64,000 nt of DNA from Methylosinus sp. LW4 (GTDB taxonomy: Bacteria; Pseudomonadota; Alphaproteobacteria; Rhizobiales; Beijerinckiaceae): NCBI RefSeq assembly GCF_000379125.1, contig NZ_KB900626.1, positions 2,986,667-3,050,666 of the forward strand, written 5' to 3'. The first letter of the stretch is position 1; every line of letters starts with the position of its first letter. The notes below the pieces were generated by a model. That model worked only from the letters and a program-made list of their open reading frames with translations. It had not been told where the DNA came from and searched no databases. The translations under genes were made by a program, and so were the position numbers. Positions 34,927 to 44,291 of this stretch are shown piece by piece.

Positions 34927-35223
34927 TTCGCGGAGCCTTCCCCGAATAAAAAACCGGGTCGCCGGCGCGCCTGGGGAGGGTTTGCGCCGACGACCCGTAG
35001 TCGGGCCAAGTCGAGGATGCGAGAAAAGTCGAGGATTTAGAAAAATCGGGCGGCTCGAAGACGTCGGCTCGGAAAAAAGCGCGCGGCCTTCGCCGCCTTC
35101 CTTCTCCCCGCTCGCGGGGAGAAGGTGAGGATGAGGGGCTCGGGGCGCTTTTCCGTCTGTGGCTAACGCCCCGAGCCCCTCACCCCGGCCCTCTCCCCGC
35201 GTGCGGGGAGAGGGAGAAGGCGT
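34927..35223. other. Gap between recR and exbD
   Basis: A convergent gap of about 300 bp without a gene. GGGTCG...CGACCC around 34967-34999 could end recR transcription; the right half is a REP-like element. Confidence 0.5.
35101..35221. repeat. Composite REP-like palindromic element
   Basis: Two GC hairpins, CTTCTCCCCGC-tc-GCGGGGAGAAG (35101-35124) and CTCTCCCCGC...GCGGGGAGAG (about 35191-35212), flank a long stem whose arms GAGGGGCTCGGGGCG (35133-35147) and CGCCCCGAGCCCCTC (35167-35181) pair perfectly. It sits in the convergent recR/exbD gap and may also stop transcription. Confidence 0.8.
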
Positions 35224-35673
35224 TCACGGCGCCGAAGCGGATTTCGCTCCGCCCGTCGGCGCCTCGGAGACCAGCGCCACCTTGGAGTAGCCGGCGGAAT
35301 TGATCGCACCCATGGCCTCGACGACGCGGCCGTAAGGCACGGTCTTGTCGGCGCGCACATGGATGCGGCGATCCTTGTTGTTGTCGCTGCCGTCGCTGAG
35401 CGCGGCGAGCAGACCGTCCGCCGGAACCTCGCGCTTGTCGACGAAGAAGCCCCCACCCGCATCGACGCTGACGACGATCGGCGGCTTCTGATCGTTGAGC
35501 TGCTTGGCCTGCACCTTCGGCAGATCGACCGGAATGCCGGAGGTCATCAGCGGCGCGGCGACCATGAAGACGATGAGCAGGACGAGCATCACATCGACGA
35601 GCGGCGTGACATTGATGTCGGCGATCGGCTGGGAATCGAATTCGGAATCGTGCTTACGCAACGCGAAGGCCAT
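35224..35673 (-). CDS. exbD: Biopolymer transport protein ExbD
   Basis: A 149-residue inner-membrane subunit of the proton channel that powers TonB. A single transmembrane helix follows the family motif INVTPLVDVMLVLLIVFMV, in which the Asp of the VDV segment is the essential proton-carrying residue. A periplasmic domain follows. The ATG at 35673 has GGAG about 8 nt upstream. It overlaps exbB by 20 nt. Together with exbB and tonB it can energise the TonB-dependent receptor at 2.2-4.7 kb. Confidence 0.9.
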   Translation of the reverse strand: MAFALRKHDSEFDSQPIADINVTPLVDVMLVLLIVFMVAAPLMTSGIPVDLPKVQAKQLNDQKPPIVVSVDAGGGFFVDKREVPADGLLAALSDGSDNNKDRRIHVRADKTVPYGRVVEAMGAINSAGYSKVALVSEAPTGGAKSASAP

Positions 35674-36397
35674 GACGCTCTCCCTTGCGCGACAGATGAC
35701 GGGACAGCTCGACCTCGAAGACGCCAATGAAGGCGGTCACGCGCTTGCCGTAAGCGCCGATGTCGCCGCTGATGCGGTTGTAGAAGACCACCGCCGGAAT
35801 AGCGGCGACGAGGCCGAGCGCGGTGGCGAACAACGCCTCGGCGATGCCGGGCGCGACCACGGCGAGGCTGGTGTTGTTGGAGGCGGCGATGCCTTGAAAG
35901 GAGTTCATAATGCCCCAAACCGTGCCGAACAGGCCGACGAAAGGCCCGACGGCGCCGATGGTGGCCAGTCCCGGCAGACGCTTCTGGAGCTGATCGAGCG
36001 CGGCGGCGCTGGCCAGCACGGAGACGCGATGCACGCGCTCCTGCAGAGCGTCGCGCTGGCCCTCGGAGACGACGAGATCGGAAGAGCGCTGATACTCCTC
36101 CACCGCGGCCTTGTAGACCTGCGCCAGAGGGTCGCTGGCCGGCGCGGCGAGGAAGGCGGGCGCGACCTCCGTCACCGGAAGATCGCTCTGAACGCTCTCG
36201 ATGAGCGCGGTCGCGCGGCGATGCAGCAGCGTCAGGCGGATGAGCTTCTCGGCGATCACCGCCCAGCCCCACGCCGAGGCGAGCAGCAGCAGCACGATGA
36301 CGGTCTTGACGATCGAATCCGCCTGCAGAAACAGCTCGACCGGTGAGAGGGCGTGGGCGACGGCGGCCGAAGCCGCGCCGATTGCTGGATCACTCAT
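35654..36397 (-). CDS. exbB: Biopolymer transport protein ExbB (MotA/TolQ/ExbB family)
   Basis: A 247-residue inner-membrane protein with three transmembrane helices (about 28-50, 138-160, 180-202). The conserved segments are GPFVGLFGTVWGIMNSFQGI and GIAEALFATALGLVAAIPAVVFYN, including the Thr-rich pore helix of the family. It forms the pentameric channel around ExbD. It lies 70 bp after tonB and overlaps exbD, so all three are one operon. TolQ is the alternative name, but the neighbouring gene is TonB-like and no tolA/tolB is present. Confidence 0.9.
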   Translation of the reverse strand: MSDPAIGAASAAVAHALSPVELFLQADSIVKTVIVLLLLASAWGWAVIAEKLIRLTLLHRRATALIESVQSDLPVTEVAPAFLAAPASDPLAQVYKAAVEEYQRSSDLVVSEGQRDALQERVHRVSVLASAAALDQLQKRLPGLATIGAVGPFVGLFGTVWGIMNSFQGIAASNNTSLAVVAPGIAEALFATALGLVAAIPAVVFYNRISGDIGAYGKRVTAFIGVFEVELSRHLSRKGERHGLRVA

Positions 36398-36467
36398 CTT
36401 GATTTTCGTCCTTTGTCGGCGAGAGAGACGTTTGCGGCGAGCGTCCTCGCCGCGGCTTTCGAGCGAA

Positions 36468-37196
36468 TTAGAAGACGACGCCGCCGCTGACGGCGAAGAC
36501 GCGTCCGATCGCCGGCAGCGAGCCGCAGCGCGAGCCGACGCGCGTCGCTATGGCGTCCAGCGTGGCGTTGCCGGAGGAGGAGACGATGTTGAATCCCGTC
36601 ATCGCGCCGCCGGCGCTGAATGTCGCGCGATAGGCGACGCGGCCATGCTTGGGTATCGGCCCGTCCGGCGCCGCGTTGCGCGCCGAGCGCTGCATGCAGG
36701 ACAGGAACTGATTGGCGGCGATGGATTGCTGCGCATTGGCGTTGGCCGTCGCGGCCTGCGCCGGCGCGGCGTCCTGGCGCGCGGCGGTTGCGGGGCGCGG
36801 CGTCGGCGGCTTCTTCTCCACCACTTTGGGAACGGGCTTGGGCGCCGGCGGCTTCGGCGGCTCGATCGGCGCGACAGGCTCGATCGCCTCGGGCGGCGGC
36901 GGCGTGTCGTCGATCTCCTCGGGCTGCGGAATCTCCTCCGGCGGCGGCTGATCGACCGCGGGGCTCGGCACGACGACGAGCTCGAGCGGCTCTTCCGTCG
37001 TCGGCTCCGTGTGCGGCAGCGCGAAATTCACCACCGCCGTCAGCAGCAGCGCATAGGCGAGCGCCGCCGCGGCGCTCACCGCATAGTTGGGGCGGCCGCC
37101 GTCGGGCAGCAGAAGCGATTGGGTGTTGCGGTACTCTCCCGTCGTCGTGATCGTTTCCGGCGCCGAAATGAGCGCCTCTGCAGCCGCAGCCGTCAT
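36468..37196 (-). CDS. tonB: TonB-like energy transducer
   Basis: A 242-residue protein with a single N-terminal membrane helix (about 38-58), then a Pro/Glu-rich (EEIPQPEEIDDTPPPPEAIE) and Pro/Lys-rich periplasmic linker, and a C-terminal TonB-type domain (about 160-242) with GRVAYRATFSAGGAM. It spans the periplasm and passes ExbBD energy to outer-membrane receptors. The ATG at 37196 was chosen because GGGG precedes it by about 8 nt; an upstream ATG at 37232 has no ribosome-binding site. The 150 bp upstream become AT-rich with a TATAAT on the minus strand, a likely -10 element. Confidence 0.85.
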   Translation of the reverse strand: MTAAAAEALISAPETITTTGEYRNTQSLLLPDGGRPNYAVSAAAALAYALLLTAVVNFALPHTEPTTEEPLELVVVPSPAVDQPPPEEIPQPEEIDDTPPPPEAIEPVAPIEPPKPPAPKPVPKVVEKKPPTPRPATAARQDAAPAQAATANANAQQSIAANQFLSCMQRSARNAAPDGPIPKHGRVAYRATFSAGGAMTGFNIVSSSGNATLDAIATRVGSRCGSLPAIGRVFAVSGGVVF

Positions 37197-37356
37197 GGAA
37201 TGATCCCCCTCGTGCGAAACATTACCTGCCATTAAAGATTATAATTCCTATAGAAGCAATGGGCTTAGTTGCGACTTTTGTCGATTCGGCGAAATTCGCT
37301 CGCTCGGGCCGCTCCGGCAGAAAGGATGTGCTACGCCGGCTGAAGACGGGAGGCCG

Positions 37357-38568
37357 TCATTTCGGCTCGGTCAGCCCGAGGCGCCGCGCTGCGCCGCGCG
37401 CCGCCACGAAAGCGCTCGAAAAGCTCGCCTGAAGCAGATAGCCGCCGGTGGGCGCGTCGAAATCCAGCATCTCGCCCGCGACGAAGACGCCGGGAAGCCT
37501 CTTCAGCATCAGATCGTCGTCGAGCGCCGCGAAGCGCAGGCCGCCGGCGGTGGAGATCGCGCGCTCGAGGCCGGCCGTCGCGGCAATGACGAGCGGCAGA
37601 TTTTTCACGCGCTCGGCGAGCGCTTCGGCCTCGTGCGGCAATGGGCCGGAGAGGCGCAGCAGCGCGATCTCCGATTTGGTCAGCCGCAGCGTCTTGCGCA
37701 GAAAGGTCGCGAGCGATTGCTTTTCGCGCGGGCGCGCCAGCCTTTGCGCGAGCGCTTCCGCCGTGCTGCTGGGCCGCAGATCGATGTGCAATGCGGCGCC
37801 CTCGCCTCGCGCGAGCGCGCGTCCGAGCGCGGAAGCGAGCGCATAGACGGGACCGCCTTCGAGCCCCGTGCGCGTGATTACAATGTCGCCGAGAACGCGC
37901 GCCTCGCCATGGCGCAAGGCGATCGTCTTCAGCGGCGTCCCCTCGAAAGCCTTTGCGAAATCGGCCGGCCAATCGATGACGACGGCGCAATTGGCGGGAA
38001 GGAGCGGCGCGATCTCGACGCCCTTCGCCCGCAGCGTCTCGACCCAGCCGCCATCGGCGCCGAGCCGCGGCCAGGAGGCGCCGCCGAGCGCCAGAATCAC
38101 GGCCCCGGCGGCGATCTCGCGGCGCTCGCCGCTTCCATCCGCGATCAGCAATGCGCCGCTCTCCGCAAAGCCTTCGAAAGAAGCGCGCGTCTCTATGCGG
38201 ACGCCATTGGCGGCGAGCCGCGCCAGCAGCGCCCGCAGCAGCGGCGAAGCCTTGAAGCTCCTCGGAAACACGCGCCCGCTGGAGCCGACGAAGGTCTCCT
38301 CTCCCAGCTCGGCGCAATAGTCGCGCAGGCGCTGCGGCGGAAAGGCGCCGATGATCGGGCCGAGCCGATCTGCGGCTTCGCCATAACGGGCGATAAGCCT
38401 ATCGAGCGGCTCGCTATGCGTGATATTGAGGCCGCCGCGCCCGGCCATCAGAAATTTGCGGGCGACGCTCGGCTTGCGCTCATAGACGGTCACGCTCGCG
38501 CCCTGCCGCGCGAGCAGATCGGCGGCGAAGAGGCCGGCCGGCCCGCCGCCGACGATGACGCAATTCGG
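37357..38568 (-). CDS. HI0933/BaiN-family FAD-dependent oxidoreductase, start unclear
   Basis: A flavoprotein of about 400 residues with unknown substrate. The FAD-binding motif VIVGGGPAGLFAADLL is encoded at about 38510-38559, followed by VYERKPSVARKFLMAGRGGLN and the C-terminal PGVFVAGEMLDFDAPTGGYLLQ, both typical of the HI0933 family. The first usual start codon in frame is GTG at 38493, which would delete the FAD motif. Upstream the frame is open to a TAA but has no ATG, GTG or TTG. A GTG at 38605 would fit if one base in the G-rich run at 38570-38579 were extra. The right-hand end given here is therefore only the edge of conserved sequence. Confidence 0.75.
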   Translation of the reverse strand, partial: PNCVIVGGGPAGLFAADLLARQGASVTVYERKPSVARKFLMAGRGGLNITHSEPLDRLIARYGEAADRLGPIIGAFPPQRLRDYCAELGEETFVGSSGRVFPRSFKASPLLRALLARLAANGVRIETRASFEGFAESGALLIADGSGERREIAAGAVILALGGASWPRLGADGGWVETLRAKGVEIAPLLPANCAVVIDWPADFAKAFEGTPLKTIALRHGEARVLGDIVITRTGLEGGPVYALASALGRALARGEGAALHIDLRPSSTAEALAQRLARPREKQSLATFLRKTLRLTKSEIALLRLSGPLPHEAEALAERVKNLPLVIAATAGLERAISTAGGLRFAALDDDLMLKRLPGVFVAGEMLDFDAPTGGYLLQASFSSAFVAARGAARRLGLTEPK

Positions 38569-38659
38569 CGTGGGTGGGGCGAGCGGGATGGTCGGGCTCC
38601 GGCACGAAAACGAGGACAGGCGCGCTGGTTAGCACGCCGACAGCATGAGAAGGAAATCC

Positions 38660-39691
38660 ATGCGCGAAGGCGTCGCAGAAATCGCTTTGGTCGATGAGGA
38701 AGACGATATTCTGTTCTCCTTCGAGGTTCCGCCGGAGGCGGCGGGGGCGCGGCTCGATCGTTTCCTCGCCGAGCGGCCCGAGCTCGTCGCCGCGCATCTC
38801 TCCCGCACGCGGCTCAAAGCGCTGATCGAGGATGGGCGGCTGACGATCGGCGCCGCCGCCGCGCGCGACGCCAGCCGCCGCCTCGCCGCGGGCGATTCCG
38901 TCACCCTCGCCGTGCCGCCGCCGGAGCCCGCCGAGCCGCAGCCCGAGAATATTCCGCTGAATGTCGTGTTCGAGGACGCGCATCTTCTGGTCGTCGACAA
39001 GCCCGCCGGGCTGGTGGTGCATCCCGCCCATGGCCATGAAACGGGAACGCTGGTCAACGCCCTGCTCGCCCATTGCGGCGCCAGCCTCTCCGGCATAGGC
39101 GGCGTCAAAAAGCCCGGCATCGTGCATCGCATCGACAAGGACACCTCCGGCCTGCTGGTCGTCGCCAAGACCGACGCGGCGCATAAGGGCCTGTCGCGCC
39201 TTTTCGAGGATCATGGCCGCAAGCTGCATCTGGTGCGCGAATATCTCGCCTTCGTCTGGGGCGCGCCGGAGCGCCGCCATGGCGTCATAGAGGCGCCCAT
39301 CGGCCGCCACTCGACGCAGCGCGAGAAAATGGCCGTCGTGCCCGAGGAGCGCGGCCGCGAGGCGGTGACGCATTGGGAGTTGGTCGAGAACTTCGGACCC
39401 GCTTCGCTCGTGGCCTGCCAGCTGGAGACCGGCCGCACCCATCAGATCCGCGTGCATATGGCCCATATCGGCCATCCGCTGATCGGCGACGCTGCCTATG
39501 GCGCCGGCTTCAAGACCAAGACCGCCCTGCTCGCGCCCGCCGCCCGCGCCGCCGTGGAGACGCTCGGCCGCCAGGCGCTGCACGCGGCCTCGCTCGGATT
39601 CACCCATCCGGTGACGCGCGAGGAGCTGATGTTCGAGAGCGAATTGCCGGAAGACCTCACGGCTTTGCAGAAGGCGCTCGAAGCGAGCTGA
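38660..39691 (+). CDS. rluD: RluA/RluD-family 23S rRNA pseudouridine synthase
   Basis: A 343-residue enzyme that converts uridines to pseudouridine in 23S rRNA. An N-terminal S4 RNA-binding domain (about 26-85) precedes the catalytic domain. The active-site Asp is D159 in HRIDKDTSGLLVVAK; VDKPAGLVVHP and GRTHQIRVHMAHIGHPLIGD are further RluA-family blocks. The ATG at 38660 has AAGGA 6 nt upstream and was preferred to one at 38645. RluD rather than RluC is inferred from the similarity pattern and length. Confidence 0.87.
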   Translation: MREGVAEIALVDEEDDILFSFEVPPEAAGARLDRFLAERPELVAAHLSRTRLKALIEDGRLTIGAAAARDASRRLAAGDSVTLAVPPPEPAEPQPENIPLNVVFEDAHLLVVDKPAGLVVHPAHGHETGTLVNALLAHCGASLSGIGGVKKPGIVHRIDKDTSGLLVVAKTDAAHKGLSRLFEDHGRKLHLVREYLAFVWGAPERRHGVIEAPIGRHSTQREKMAVVPEERGREAVTHWELVENFGPASLVACQLETGRTHQIRVHMAHIGHPLIGDAAYGAGFKTKTALLAPAARAAVETLGRQALHAASLGFTHPVTREELMFESELPEDLTALQKALEAS

Positions 39692-39715
39692 CCCGCGACG
39701 ACGAGACGACGAGCC

Positions 39716-40147
39716 ATGCCGATTCCGATGGAGTATCAGCACGCCTCAGAGGAGTTCGAGCGCTTCCTGCGGCTCGTCGTCGAACGCACAGGGCTGACGA
39801 CGCGCAATCAGGCCTATACGACGGCGCAGGGCGTCCTGCTGACATTCCGCCGACGTCTCGAAATCTCTGACGCGATACGCTTCGCCGCCGCGCTTCCTCC
39901 GGTGCTGCGCGCGATATTCGTCGCCGATTGGGACATGGAGGAGCCGCCGCGTCCATTCTCGTCCCGAGCGGCGCTGACGGAGGAAGTCCGATCCTTGCGG
40001 CGCGACCATAATTTTTCGCCCGACAGCGCCATCGTCGATGTCGCCGGCGCTCTGCGCGCCTGCGTGGACGAGGCGGCTTTCGATCGCCTGCTGGCGACGC
40101 TCCCGCCCGGCGCCGCGGAGTTCTGGAGGCTCGCCCCACCCGGCTGA
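39716..40147 (+). CDS. DUF2267 family protein
   Basis: A 143-residue soluble, helical protein of unknown function. It matches the DUF2267 pattern: FERFLRLVVERTGL near the start, AQGVLLTFRRRLEISDAIRFAAALPPVLRAIFV in the middle, and LPPGAAEFW at the end. It begins 24 bp after rluD and may be read with it. Confidence 0.75.
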   Translation: MPIPMEYQHASEEFERFLRLVVERTGLTTRNQAYTTAQGVLLTFRRRLEISDAIRFAAALPPVLRAIFVADWDMEEPPRPFSSRAALTEEVRSLRRDHNFSPDSAIVDVAGALRACVDEAAFDRLLATLPPGAAEFWRLAPPG

Positions 40148-40162
40148 GTGTTTCGTTCCGCC

Positions 40163-41023
40163 TCACGGCCGCAAGCGCGGCTCGGCGGCGATGCAATCCG
40201 CGAGAAAATCCATGACCGCGCGAACCGCCGCCGAGCGGCGCAGATCGGGATAGGCGATCAGCCACAGATCGCGCTCGGGCGGCGGCGGCTCGATCGACAA
40301 GCCGACGAGCCCCGGATCGTCGTCGCCCATGAAATCGGGAAGAACCGCCGCTCCTGCTCCGGCGCGGGCGGCGGCCTGCTGCGCGAAGAGATCATTGGCC
40401 TCGAAGACGATTCTGCGCGCGCCCGCGAATTTGCGGAGCCAAGCCTGCTGCGCCAGATGGCCGAGCGATTCGTCGAAGCCGACGAACTCCCATTGCTCCG
40501 GCGGCCGCCGCGCGACATCGGCGCTGGCGTAGAGACCGAAACGCATGACGCCCACGCGCCGCGCGACGGCGCTCTCCTCCTCCGGCCGGCTCATTCGGAT
40601 CGCTATGTCCGCCTCGCCGCGATCGAGCGCCGCGAAGGTGGCGGAGGCGAGCAGCGTCAGCTTCAATCGCGGATGGACCCGTCGCAGCGCCTCTATGCGC
40701 GGCGCGACACAGAACGTCGCAAGCACGGGCGGCAGCGAGACGCGTACCGCGCCGGCGAGCGTCAGCGCTGCGCCGCGCGAGCGCAGCAGCACGTCTTCGG
40801 CGAGCGATTCCATTCGTTCCGCCACTGCGGCGATCGCCGCGCCATCTTCGGTGAGCGGCCGGCTGCGCGGCAGACGATCGATCAGCCGCAGCCCCAACGA
40901 CGCTTCCAGGGCGGCGATGCGGCGTCCGACCGTCGCATGGTCGACATCGAGCTCGCGCGCCGCAGCCGACAACGAGCCGCAACGCGACAGCGCCAAGAAA
41001 AAGCGGAGGTCCTCCCAATCCAT
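40163..41023 (-). CDS. LysR-family transcriptional regulator
   Basis: A 286-residue regulator. The N-terminal winged helix-turn-helix is in DLRFFLALSRCGSLSAAARELDVDHATVGRRIAALE (about 4-39), followed by a dimerisation helix and a LysR substrate-binding domain. It is divergent from the oxidoreductase gene at 41122, with 98 bp between the starts, so it probably controls that gene and itself. The effector is unknown. The ATG at 41023 matches the usual LysR N-terminus; no clear ribosome-binding site is present. Confidence 0.9.
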   Translation of the reverse strand: MDWEDLRFFLALSRCGSLSAAARELDVDHATVGRRIAALEASLGLRLIDRLPRSRPLTEDGAAIAAVAERMESLAEDVLLRSRGAALTLAGAVRVSLPPVLATFCVAPRIEALRRVHPRLKLTLLASATFAALDRGEADIAIRMSRPEEESAVARRVGVMRFGLYASADVARRPPEQWEFVGFDESLGHLAQQAWLRKFAGARRIVFEANDLFAQQAAARAGAGAAVLPDFMGDDDPGLVGLSIEPPPPERDLWLIAYPDLRRSAAVRAVMDFLADCIAAEPRLRP

Positions 41024-41121
41024 CGGAGAATTATCGCACAGATGATGTGAGCGCCTACCGAATTTTCGCTCCATCGACGAATCGCTATCGTCGCCACGGC
41101 AATCGACGGAGGAGCCCGCAA

Positions 41122-42111
41122 ATGTCGCGCATCATTCGCTTTCATCGTCTCGGCGGCCCGGAAGTTCTCCAGATCGACGAGATGGAGATCGGCGCGCCGA
41201 AGCCCGGCGAGATCAGGCTGCGCGTCCGCGCGATCGGCCTCAATCGCGCCGAATCCATGTTCCGCTCCGGCGCCTATATCGAGGCGGCGCGCCTGCCCTC
41301 CCTGCTCGGCTATGAGGCCTCGGGCGAGATAGAGGCGATGGGCGAAGGCGTGACGGGCTTTTCCGTCGGCGACGCCGTGAGCACCATGCCGGCTTTCTCC
41401 ATGACCGAATATGGCGTCTATGGCGACGCCGCCATCGTTCCCGCTCATGCGGTTGTGAAGCACCCGAAATCGCTGTCCTGGAGCGAGGCGGCGGCGATCT
41501 GGATGCAATATGTCACCGCCTATGGCGCGCTGGTCGAGATCGGCGGCGTCTCCGCCGGCGATCGGGTGATCGTCACCGCGGCGTCGAGCAGCGTCGGCCT
41601 CGCCGCCATACAGATCGCCAGAGCCGCCGGCGCGACGCCGATCGCCGTCACGCGCAAAAACGCCAAGCGTGAGGCTTTGCTGAAAGCGGGCGCGAGCCAT
41701 GTCGTCGTGACCGAGAGCGAAGACCTCGTCGAAAAGACGCAGCGCATTACCGAAGGCAAAGGCGCGCGTCTCGTCTTCGATCCGATCGGCGGGGCGGGCG
41801 TCGAAGCGCTCGCCGAAGCGGCGGCTATCGGCGGAACCATTTTTCTCTATGGCGCGCTTTCCAGCGAGCCGACGCCTTTTCCCTTGTTCGCCGCCATTCG
41901 CAAGCAGCTCACGCTACGCGGCTACACGCTATTCTCAGTGACGCTCGATCGGCAAAAGCGCGAGCGCGGCGTGCGCTTCATTCTGGACGGATTGGCGACG
42001 GGGAGCCTCAGGCCCATCATCGCGCGCAGCTTTCCGCTGGAGCGGATCGTCGAGGCGCATCGCTTTCTCGAGTCGAACGAGCAGATCGGCAAGGTCGTCG
42101 TGACGGTCTGA
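41122..42111 (+). CDS. Zinc-independent alcohol dehydrogenase/quinone oxidoreductase family protein
   Basis: A 329-residue MDR-superfamily NADPH-dependent oxidoreductase resembling quinone oxidoreductase. The GroES-like N-terminal domain contains RVRAIGLNRAESMFRSG, and GYEASGEIEAMGEGV. The nucleotide-binding motif is ASSSVGLAAIQIARAAGA. The catalytic-zinc Cys/His set is missing. GGAGG lies 9 nt before the ATG at 41122. It is probably controlled by the divergent LysR gene. The substrate is unknown. Confidence 0.87.
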   Translation: MSRIIRFHRLGGPEVLQIDEMEIGAPKPGEIRLRVRAIGLNRAESMFRSGAYIEAARLPSLLGYEASGEIEAMGEGVTGFSVGDAVSTMPAFSMTEYGVYGDAAIVPAHAVVKHPKSLSWSEAAAIWMQYVTAYGALVEIGGVSAGDRVIVTAASSSVGLAAIQIARAAGATPIAVTRKNAKREALLKAGASHVVVTESEDLVEKTQRITEGKGARLVFDPIGGAGVEALAEAAAIGGTIFLYGALSSEPTPFPLFAAIRKQLTLRGYTLFSVTLDRQKRERGVRFILDGLATGSLRPIIARSFPLERIVEAHRFLESNEQIGKVVVTV

Positions 42112-42258
42112 GCCGGCGAGGGCGCTGCGCGTGACGTAGCGCCGCATCGCGCTAAGTAGTGGAGACGAGGTCTCATAATCGTCACGCGCGCGCCGAAGCC
42201 CCTACGCATATTACAGAAATTTAACCCGGCGGCCATTTGGCGCTTAGCGAAGAGCCAT

Positions 42259-42288
42259 CTTTCGGCCATGCTCGGATCGGTCTATATT
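42259..42288 (+). promoter_or_regulatory. Possible heat-shock-type promoter of rpoH
   Basis: CTTTCG, a 17-nt spacer and CTATATT lie about 75 bp before the rpoH start. This resembles alphaproteobacterial RpoH promoters (CTTG-type -35, CTATAT-type -10), which would allow autoregulation. The -35 match is partial. Confidence 0.35.
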
Positions 42289-42362
42289 GAGGCGTTGCGG
42301 CCGGCGCTTGCGGTCGCGCATTACGGGCTCGCCGCATATCGGGGGCCCGTCAGGAGGTGAAA

Positions 42363-43253
42363 ATGGCGAACGCCCTGCCCATCGTCTCCGGTGAAAGCGG
42401 CCTCGCGCGGTACCTCGCCGAGATCCGCCGGTTCCCCATGCTGGAGCCGCAGGAAGAATATATGCTCGCAAAGCGCTGGCGCGAGCACGAGGACCCACAG
42501 GCCGCGCAAAAGCTCGTCACCTCCCACCTTCGGCTCGTCGCCAAGATCGCCATGGGCTATCGCGGCTATGGCCTGCCGATCGGCGAGATCGTGTCCGAGG
42601 GCAATGTCGGCCTGATGCAGGCCGTCAAGCGCTTCGAGCCGGACCGCGGCTTTCGGCTGGCGACCTACGCCATGTGGTGGATCCGCGCCTCGATCCAGGA
42701 ATATATCCTGCGCTCCTGGTCGCTCGTGAAAATGGGCACCACCGCGAGCCAGAAGAAGCTGTTCTTCAATCTCCGCAAGGCCAAGAGCAAGATTTCGGCC
42801 TTCGAGGAGGGCGATCTCACAGCCGAGCATGTCGCGACGATCGCCACCCGCCTCGGCGTCTCGCAGCAGGACGTCATCGAGATGAACCGCCGCATGGCCG
42901 GCGACGCCTCGCTGAACGCGCCGTTGCGCGAGGAGGGCGAAGGCGAGTGGCAGGACTGGCTGGTCGACGATTCCTCCACCGATCAGGAGCATGTGCTCAT
43001 GCATCAGGAGGAGAGCGACAATCGGCTGGACGCGCTGCGCGGCGCGCTGACCGTGCTCAACCCGCGCGAGCGCCGCATCTTCGAGGCGCGCCGCCTCTCC
43101 GACGATCCGGTGACGCTCGAGGATTTGTCCGAGGAGTTCGGCGTCTCCCGCGAGCGCGTGCGGCAGATCGAGGTGCGCGCCTTCGAGAAGGTGCAGTCCG
43201 CGGTGCGCGCCGGAATTGCGCGGCTCGAGGCGCTGCCCGCGGCCTCGCTCTGA
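42363..43253 (+). CDS. rpoH: RNA polymerase heat-shock sigma factor RpoH (sigma-32)
   Basis: A 296-residue sigma-70-family factor directing heat-shock transcription. Region 2 includes SEGNVGLMQAVKRFEP and RLATYAMWWIRASIQEYILRSWS. The RpoH box QKKLFFNLRK, specific to sigma-32, follows. Region 4 contains TLEDLSEEFGVSRERVRQIEVRAF, the -35-binding helix-turn-helix. AGGAGG lies 5 nt before the ATG at 42363; a GTG two codons earlier is less likely. Alphaproteobacteria often have several rpoH genes; which one this is cannot be told. Confidence 0.95.
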   Translation: MANALPIVSGESGLARYLAEIRRFPMLEPQEEYMLAKRWREHEDPQAAQKLVTSHLRLVAKIAMGYRGYGLPIGEIVSEGNVGLMQAVKRFEPDRGFRLATYAMWWIRASIQEYILRSWSLVKMGTTASQKKLFFNLRKAKSKISAFEEGDLTAEHVATIATRLGVSQQDVIEMNRRMAGDASLNAPLREEGEGEWQDWLVDDSSTDQEHVLMHQEESDNRLDALRGALTVLNPRERRIFEARRLSDDPVTLEDLSEEFGVSRERVRQIEVRAFEKVQSAVRAGIARLEALPAASL

Positions 43254-43354
43254 CGCTTCGGCCGAGAGCGGCGTAACGCTCTCGCGCCGGCTGACGAAAT
43301 AGGAGCGGCGGACCCATCAGGGCCGGCCGCTCTTTCTTTTTGCCCGAGGCGCAA

Positions 43355-44290
43355 ATGCTGATTCGTCATTCGCCCGATATCGCCCCATCCGAAATCACGC
43401 CGCGCTCCCTCTATCTGCGGCGGCGCGAGTTTCTCGCCGGCCTCGGCGCGGGCCTCGCCTTCGCGGGCGCGGCTCAGGCGACGCCGCTCGCCGCCATGCG
43501 CAGCCCGTTCTCGACCGACGAGCCCAAGACGCCGAAGGTCGATGTGCTGGCCTATAATAATTTCTACGAGTTCGGCGGCCGCAAGAGCGATCCGGCCGAC
43601 AACGCCCATACGCTCACCACCAAGCCATGGAAGGTGCGGATCGACGGGCTCGTCGCCAAGCCGGCGGATTATCAGCTCGAGGATCTCATAAAGCCGTCCG
43701 CTCTCGAGGAGCGCGTCTATCGCATGCGCTGCGTCGAAGGCTGGTCCATGGTCATTCCCTGGATCGGCGTGCAGCTCTCCGAAATTCTGAAGCGCGCCGA
43801 GCCTCTGGGCTCCGCCAAATATGTCGCCTTCGAGACTCTGGTGCGGCCGGAGGAGATGCCCGGCCAGAAGGGTCTGCTGCAGCTTCTGCCCTGGCCCTAT
43901 GTCGAGGGGCTGCGGCTCGACGAGGCGCTCCATCCGCTCACAATTCTCGCCACCGGCCTCTATGGCGAGACGCTGCCCAATCAGAATGGCGCGCCGCTGC
44001 GGCTCGTGGTTCCGTGGAAATATGGCTTCAAGGGCGTCAAATCCATCGTGCGCATCTCGCTCACCGAGACGCAGCCGAAGACGTCCTGGAACATTCAGAA
44101 TCCGCGCGAATACGGCTTCTATTCCAACGTCAATCCGAACGTCGATCATCCGCGCTGGAGCCAGGCGACGGAGCGGCGCATCGGCGAGGGCGGGCTCTTC
44201 GCCAAAAGGCGGCCGACGCTGATGTATAATGGCTATGCCGATCAGGTCGCCTCGCTCTATGGCGGCATGGACCTCGAGCGGTATTTCTGA
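43355..44290 (+). CDS. msrP: Periplasmic methionine sulfoxide reductase catalytic subunit MsrP (YedY)
   Basis: A 311-residue molybdopterin enzyme that reduces methionine sulfoxide in periplasmic proteins. The Tat signal RRREFL at 22-27 is followed by a hydrophobic stretch and AQA. The molybdenum ligand is Cys126 in [10 protein letters not shown]. Other sulfite-oxidase-fold blocks are [15 protein letters not shown] and [15 protein letters not shown]. The ATG at 43355 has GAGG 5 nt upstream. The gene ends 1 bp before msrQ, its membrane partner. Confidence 0.94.
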   Translation: MLIRHSPDIAPSEITPRSLYLRRREFLAGLGAGLAFAGAAQATPLAAMRSPFSTDEPKTPKVDVLAYNNFYEFGGRKSDPADNAHTLTTKPWKVRIDGLVAKPADYQLEDLIKPSALEERVYRMRCVEGWSMVIPWIGVQLSEILKRAEPLGSAKYVAFETLVRPEEMPGQKGLLQLLPWPYVEGLRLDEALHPLTILATGLYGETLPNQNGAPLRLVVPWKYGFKGVKSIVRISLTETQPKTSWNIQNPREYGFYSNVNPNVDHPRWSQATERRIGEGGLFAKRRPTLMYNGYADQVASLYGGMDLERYF

Positions 44291-44291
44291 C

